The notes below the pieces were generated by a model that saw only the letters and a list, made by a program, of their open reading frames with translations, searched no databases and was not told the DNA's origin. This document shows positions 5,207-5,258 of a stretch of DNA of 5,258 nucleotides, one piece after another. The stretch lies in NCBI GenBank assembly GCA_007127495.1, contig SKZG01000236.1, positions 1-5,258 of the forward strand, read 5' to 3'. The first letter of the stretch is position 1, and every line of letters begins with the position of its first letter. This stretch comes from Planctomycetales bacterium (GTDB taxonomy: Bacteria; Planctomycetota; Planctomycetia; Pirellulales; Thermoguttaceae). The position numbers and the translations under genes are program-made.

Positions 5207-5235
5207 AGCATAGTCGGGGGAAACTGGCAGGTCAA
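5207..5235 (-). promoter_or_regulatory. candidate sigma70 promoter for the oxidoreductase gene
   Basis: On the minus strand TTGACC (5235-5230) is followed after exactly 17 bp by TATGCT (5212-5207), matching 5 of 6 and 4 of 6 consensus bases. It implies a leader of about 145 nt. The leader carries no open reading frame with its own good ribosome site. The -35 hexamer is identical to that of the CBM9-like gene's candidate promoter. Confidence 0.45.
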
Positions 5236-5258
5236 GGGGTAGCAGGCGGGAAAGGGCG

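Noticed and set aside
4807..5235. Minus-strand frame upstream of and overlapping the oxidoreductase gene start, including an ATG at 5061
   Set aside because: Out of frame with the oxidoreductase, arginine-rich low-information translation, ATG only 3 nt from GGAGG, and no recognisable motif; a leader peptide is possible but unsupported.

Overview
The window looks like a piece of a high-GC planctomycete (Planctomycetota) chromosome or metagenomic contig. Three things suggest this: an exported, Tat-signal Gfo/Idh/MocA dehydrogenase of the kind these bacteria carry in many copies; a secreted CBM9-like protein; and a tandem GGCACACGGCGTGTGCC palindrome that I remember, unverified, as a dispersed intergenic element of planctomycetes. 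All four genes are chromosomal in character, and I see no transposase, phage, CRISPR, tRNA or rRNA gene.

Layout, left to right. Positions 1-205 hold no gene. They contain two near-identical GC-rich hairpins (8-29 and 135-156) on either side of a sigma70-like minus-strand promoter that reads out of the left edge, plus a GACAGAAA direct repeat. A minus-strand gene for an exported FIST-domain protein lies at 206-1258. A 126-bp gap with the tandem palindrome separates it from the upstream minus-strand gene at 1385-2425, a secreted protein with an Ig-like NEW3-type domain followed by a CBM9-like domain. A 378-bp divergent intergenic region (2426-2803) carries a candidate promoter for the CBM9 gene, a REP-like palindrome and a short tandem repeat. 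The plus-strand gene at 2804-3649 encodes a divergent thymidylate synthase (ThyA fold) and converges, with a 37-bp gap, on the minus-strand Gfo/Idh/MocA oxidoreductase gene at 3687-5054. The right end (5055-5258) holds that gene's leader and a candidate promoter.

How they work together: the FIST and CBM9 genes could be co-transcribed, as both are minus strand and both exported, but the hairpin-rich gap may uncouple them. The oxidoreductase is probably involved in sugar or glycan metabolism outside the cytoplasm. The thymidylate synthase is a nucleotide housekeeping enzyme and shows no functional link to its neighbours. I find no convincing new multi-gene system. The most unusual points are the thymidylate synthase, which keeps the complete catalytic core but lacks the canonical N-terminal RTGTGT loop and C-terminal lid, and a FIST sensory domain that carries a signal peptide and no visible output domain.
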